The position numbers were made by a program, and so were the translations under genes. From Streptomyces odontomachi (GTDB lineage Bacteria; Actinomycetota; Actinomycetes; Streptomycetales; Streptomycetaceae), in assembly GCF_024435355.1 (NCBI RefSeq), contig NZ_JAMJWG010000005.1, forward strand, positions 186,001 to 250,000: a stretch of 64,000 nucleotides of DNA, given 5' to 3'. Shown in pieces: positions 62,565 to 64,000 of the stretch (position 1 is its first letter; every line of letters begins with the position of its first letter). The notes beneath the pieces were generated by a model that saw only the letters and a list, made by a program, of their open reading frames with translations, had not been told where the DNA came from and did no database searches.

Positions 62565-62670
62565 GGTGAAAACAGTATCCGGGCCCGGTGACGACGGAGA
62601 CCCTGTCGCTGGAATCGACAGGGTCTCGTGGTGTTCGCAGGGCGGATGGTGCCCCGGGCGGTGCTGTTGC

Positions 62671-63024
62671 TCAGGCGGCCGACGAGCTGCTCGAAGGCTT
62701 CGTTGAGCTGGATGAACTCGACGAGCTGGACGAGCTCGACGACCCGCTGCCGGAGCCGGAGCCGGAGCCCGAGGACCCGGAGTCGGACGATCCCGAGGTG
62801 CTGGAGGTCGACTTCGCACTGGACGAGCCGGAGCCGCTGGACGACGAGCTGCGGCTGTCGTTGCGATAGAAGCCGGAGCCCTTGAAGACGATGCCTACCG
62901 CTGAGAACACCTTCTTCAGGCGGCCGTTGCAAGCCGGGCAGTCGGTGAGGGCGTCGTCGGTGAACTTCTGCACCGCCTCAAGGCCCTCGCCGCACTGGGT
63001 GCACTGGTACTGGTAGGTCGGCAC
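62671..63024 (-). CDS. FmdB-type zinc-ribbon protein with poly-Ser/Gly tail
   Basis: 117 residues. The zinc ribbon CxxC ... CxxC (Cys8, Cys11, Cys29, Cys32) lies in MPTYQYQCTQCGEGLE and TDCPACNGRL. Almost half of the protein is then a Ser/Gly run with stretches of Ser and SG repeats. The FmdB family is annotated as regulatory; the core is usually about 60 residues, so the tail is the unusual part. GTG 63024 has AGGAGG 6 bases upstream. Confidence 0.88.
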   Translation of the reverse strand: MPTYQYQCTQCGEGLEAVQKFTDDALTDCPACNGRLKKVFSAVGIVFKGSGFYRNDSRSSSSSGSGSSSAKSTSSTSGSSDSGSSGSGSGSGSGSSSSSSSSSSSSSTKPSSSSSAA

Positions 63025-63213
63025 TGTCTTCCTCCTGGCACTCTCACTCGATGAGTGCTAACGACGATCCATAGTGACGTATTCCGCGGGAACAGTCCAC
63101 TGAGGTGGAGATCAGGTGACCGATACCACTGCCGTCACATGCGCCCCACACCGCCCCCGTCCCTGGCTGACCCGGCGGCACGGGGCGGGGGCGGTGCGGG
63201 GCGTGTGGAAGGC

Positions 63214-64000
63214 CTACTTCCCGTTCGACACGGCACCGGGCCCGCGCCGCTGCGCCCCGGGCTCCCGCCGTGCTCCCTTCTGCGTTCCCTTCGGCTCGTT
63301 GGTCAGCCAGCCGGCCAGCTTGCCGCCCCGGCTGACGGCGCGCAGGCGGCGCTCGGCGGCGTCGCGCACGGGGTCGGTCGCGACCACCAGCAGTTCGTCA
63401 CCGCGCCGCAGCAGGGTCGTCGGGAGCGGCACGAAGGAGGTGCCGTCGCGCACGACCAGGGTGACGGCTGAGCCGGCGGGCAACCTCAGCTCGTTGATCT
63501 CGACGCCGTTCATGCGCGAGTTCCCGGGGATGGACACCGACAGCAGATGCCCGCGCAGCCGCTCCAGGGGAGCCGACTCGACGCCCAGGTCGGCGGCGCC
63601 CTCGGTGTCCCCCAGCCGTAGCTTCCGGGCCAGCCAGGGCAGCGTCGGGCCCTGGACCAGGGTGAAGACGACGACCAGGACGAAGACGATGTTGAAGATC
63701 CGGCGGCTGTCCGGGACGCCGGTCACCATGGGGATGGTGGCCAGGATGATGGGCACGGCGCCGCGCAGGCCGGCCCAGGAGAGCAGCGCCTTCTCCTGCC
63801 ACGGCAGCCGGAAGGGCAGCAGGCTCAGCTGAACCTCCAGGGGGCGGGCCACCACCGTGAGCACCAGGCCGACCAGCAGCGCGGGGAAGAAGTCGCGGGC
63901 CAGGTCGTGCGGGGTGACCAGCAGGCCGAGCAGGACGAACATGCCGATCTGGGCGATCCAGCCGAGCCCTTCGGCGAAGCCCCGGGTGGCGGGCCAGTGC
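63214..64000 (-). CDS. CPA1-type potassium/proton antiporter with TrkA-C domain (partial, 5' end outside the window)
   Basis: The frame continues without a start to the right edge. The visible 260 residues are the last transmembrane helices (MFVLLGLLVTPHDLARDFFPALLVGLVLTVVARP, SWAGLRGAVPIILATIPMV with the conserved Arg-Gly-Ala motif, VFVLVVVFTLVQGPTL) and a cytoplasmic TrkA-C domain (LLSVSIPGNSRMNGVEINEL ... VRDGTSFVPLPTTLLRRGDELLVVA). It resembles NhaP2/CvrA exporters that protect against excess potassium or sodium. The C-terminus ends in a basic tail (PKGTQKGARREPGAQRRG). Confidence 0.9.
   Translation of the reverse strand, partial: HWPATRGFAEGLGWIAQIGMFVLLGLLVTPHDLARDFFPALLVGLVLTVVARPLEVQLSLLPFRLPWQEKALLSWAGLRGAVPIILATIPMVTGVPDSRRIFNIVFVLVVVFTLVQGPTLPWLARKLRLGDTEGAADLGVESAPLERLRGHLLSVSIPGNSRMNGVEINELRLPAGSAVTLVVRDGTSFVPLPTTLLRRGDELLVVATDPVRDAAERRLRAVSRGGKLAGWLTNEPKGTQKGARREPGAQRRGPGAVSNGK

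Overview
The window is chromosomal DNA of a Streptomyces or a very close relative. It has very high GC with strong third-position bias, many GTG starts, Streptomyces-type signal peptides, and at 53680-54690 a sigma factor that reads almost as S. coelicolor HrdD. No rRNA, tRNA, transposase, integrase or CRISPR array was seen.

Layout. 1-11 kb: secreted and envelope proteins (tandem class C serine hydrolases, an Asp-box hydrolase and a GH43-CBM42 enzyme, a PheC-like dehydratase, a DUF4232 lipoprotein) with a ROK regulator. 11-21 kb: a WD40 protein, an S9 peptidase, a five-gene translationally coupled unit (ECF sigma / zinc anti-sigma / ABC ATPase / two membrane proteins), and a Ser/Thr kinase. 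21.5-36.3 kb: the most interesting segment, a putative organosulfonate locus. It holds a LysR regulator, msrB-msrA, a YeiH-type exporter, then an operon encoding SuyA and SuyB (sulfolactate sulfo-lyase), an aldehyde dehydrogenase, SlcC-like and ComC-like sulfolactate dehydrogenases, an MFS carrier and a beta-hydroxyacid dehydrogenase. A convergent FadR-type regulator and a DUF3311 + SSS symporter pair follow. 36.8-53.2 kb: a flavin monooxygenase, two overlapping kinase-PQQ genes, a GH5 cellulase with X2 domain, a VOC protein, an M6 protease, a TetR gene with a DHA2 exporter, and a MarR regulator. 53.4-64 kb: mostly conserved-looking genes (hrdD, DUF6227, L,D-transpeptidase, P1 peptidase, mscL, SAF protein, MTA phosphorylase, FmdB, CPA antiporter).

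How the central genes may work together. The gene set matches: 2,3-dihydroxypropane-1-sulfonate or sulfolactaldehyde oxidised to (S)-sulfolactate, SlcC/ComC inversion through sulfopyruvate to (R)-sulfolactate, and SuyAB cleavage to pyruvate and sulfite, with YeiH a candidate for removing the sulfur anion. Four copies of a GGT-NN-GACCTCT motif lie upstream of suyA, the FadR-type gene, the symporter pair and the LysR gene, which suggests one regulon. The sequence signatures and operators are read directly; the substrates and the pathway direction are inference.

Start codons were chosen from ribosome-binding sites and overlaps and often lie inside longer open frames. Function calls rest on motif recognition and family knowledge, since no database search was possible.
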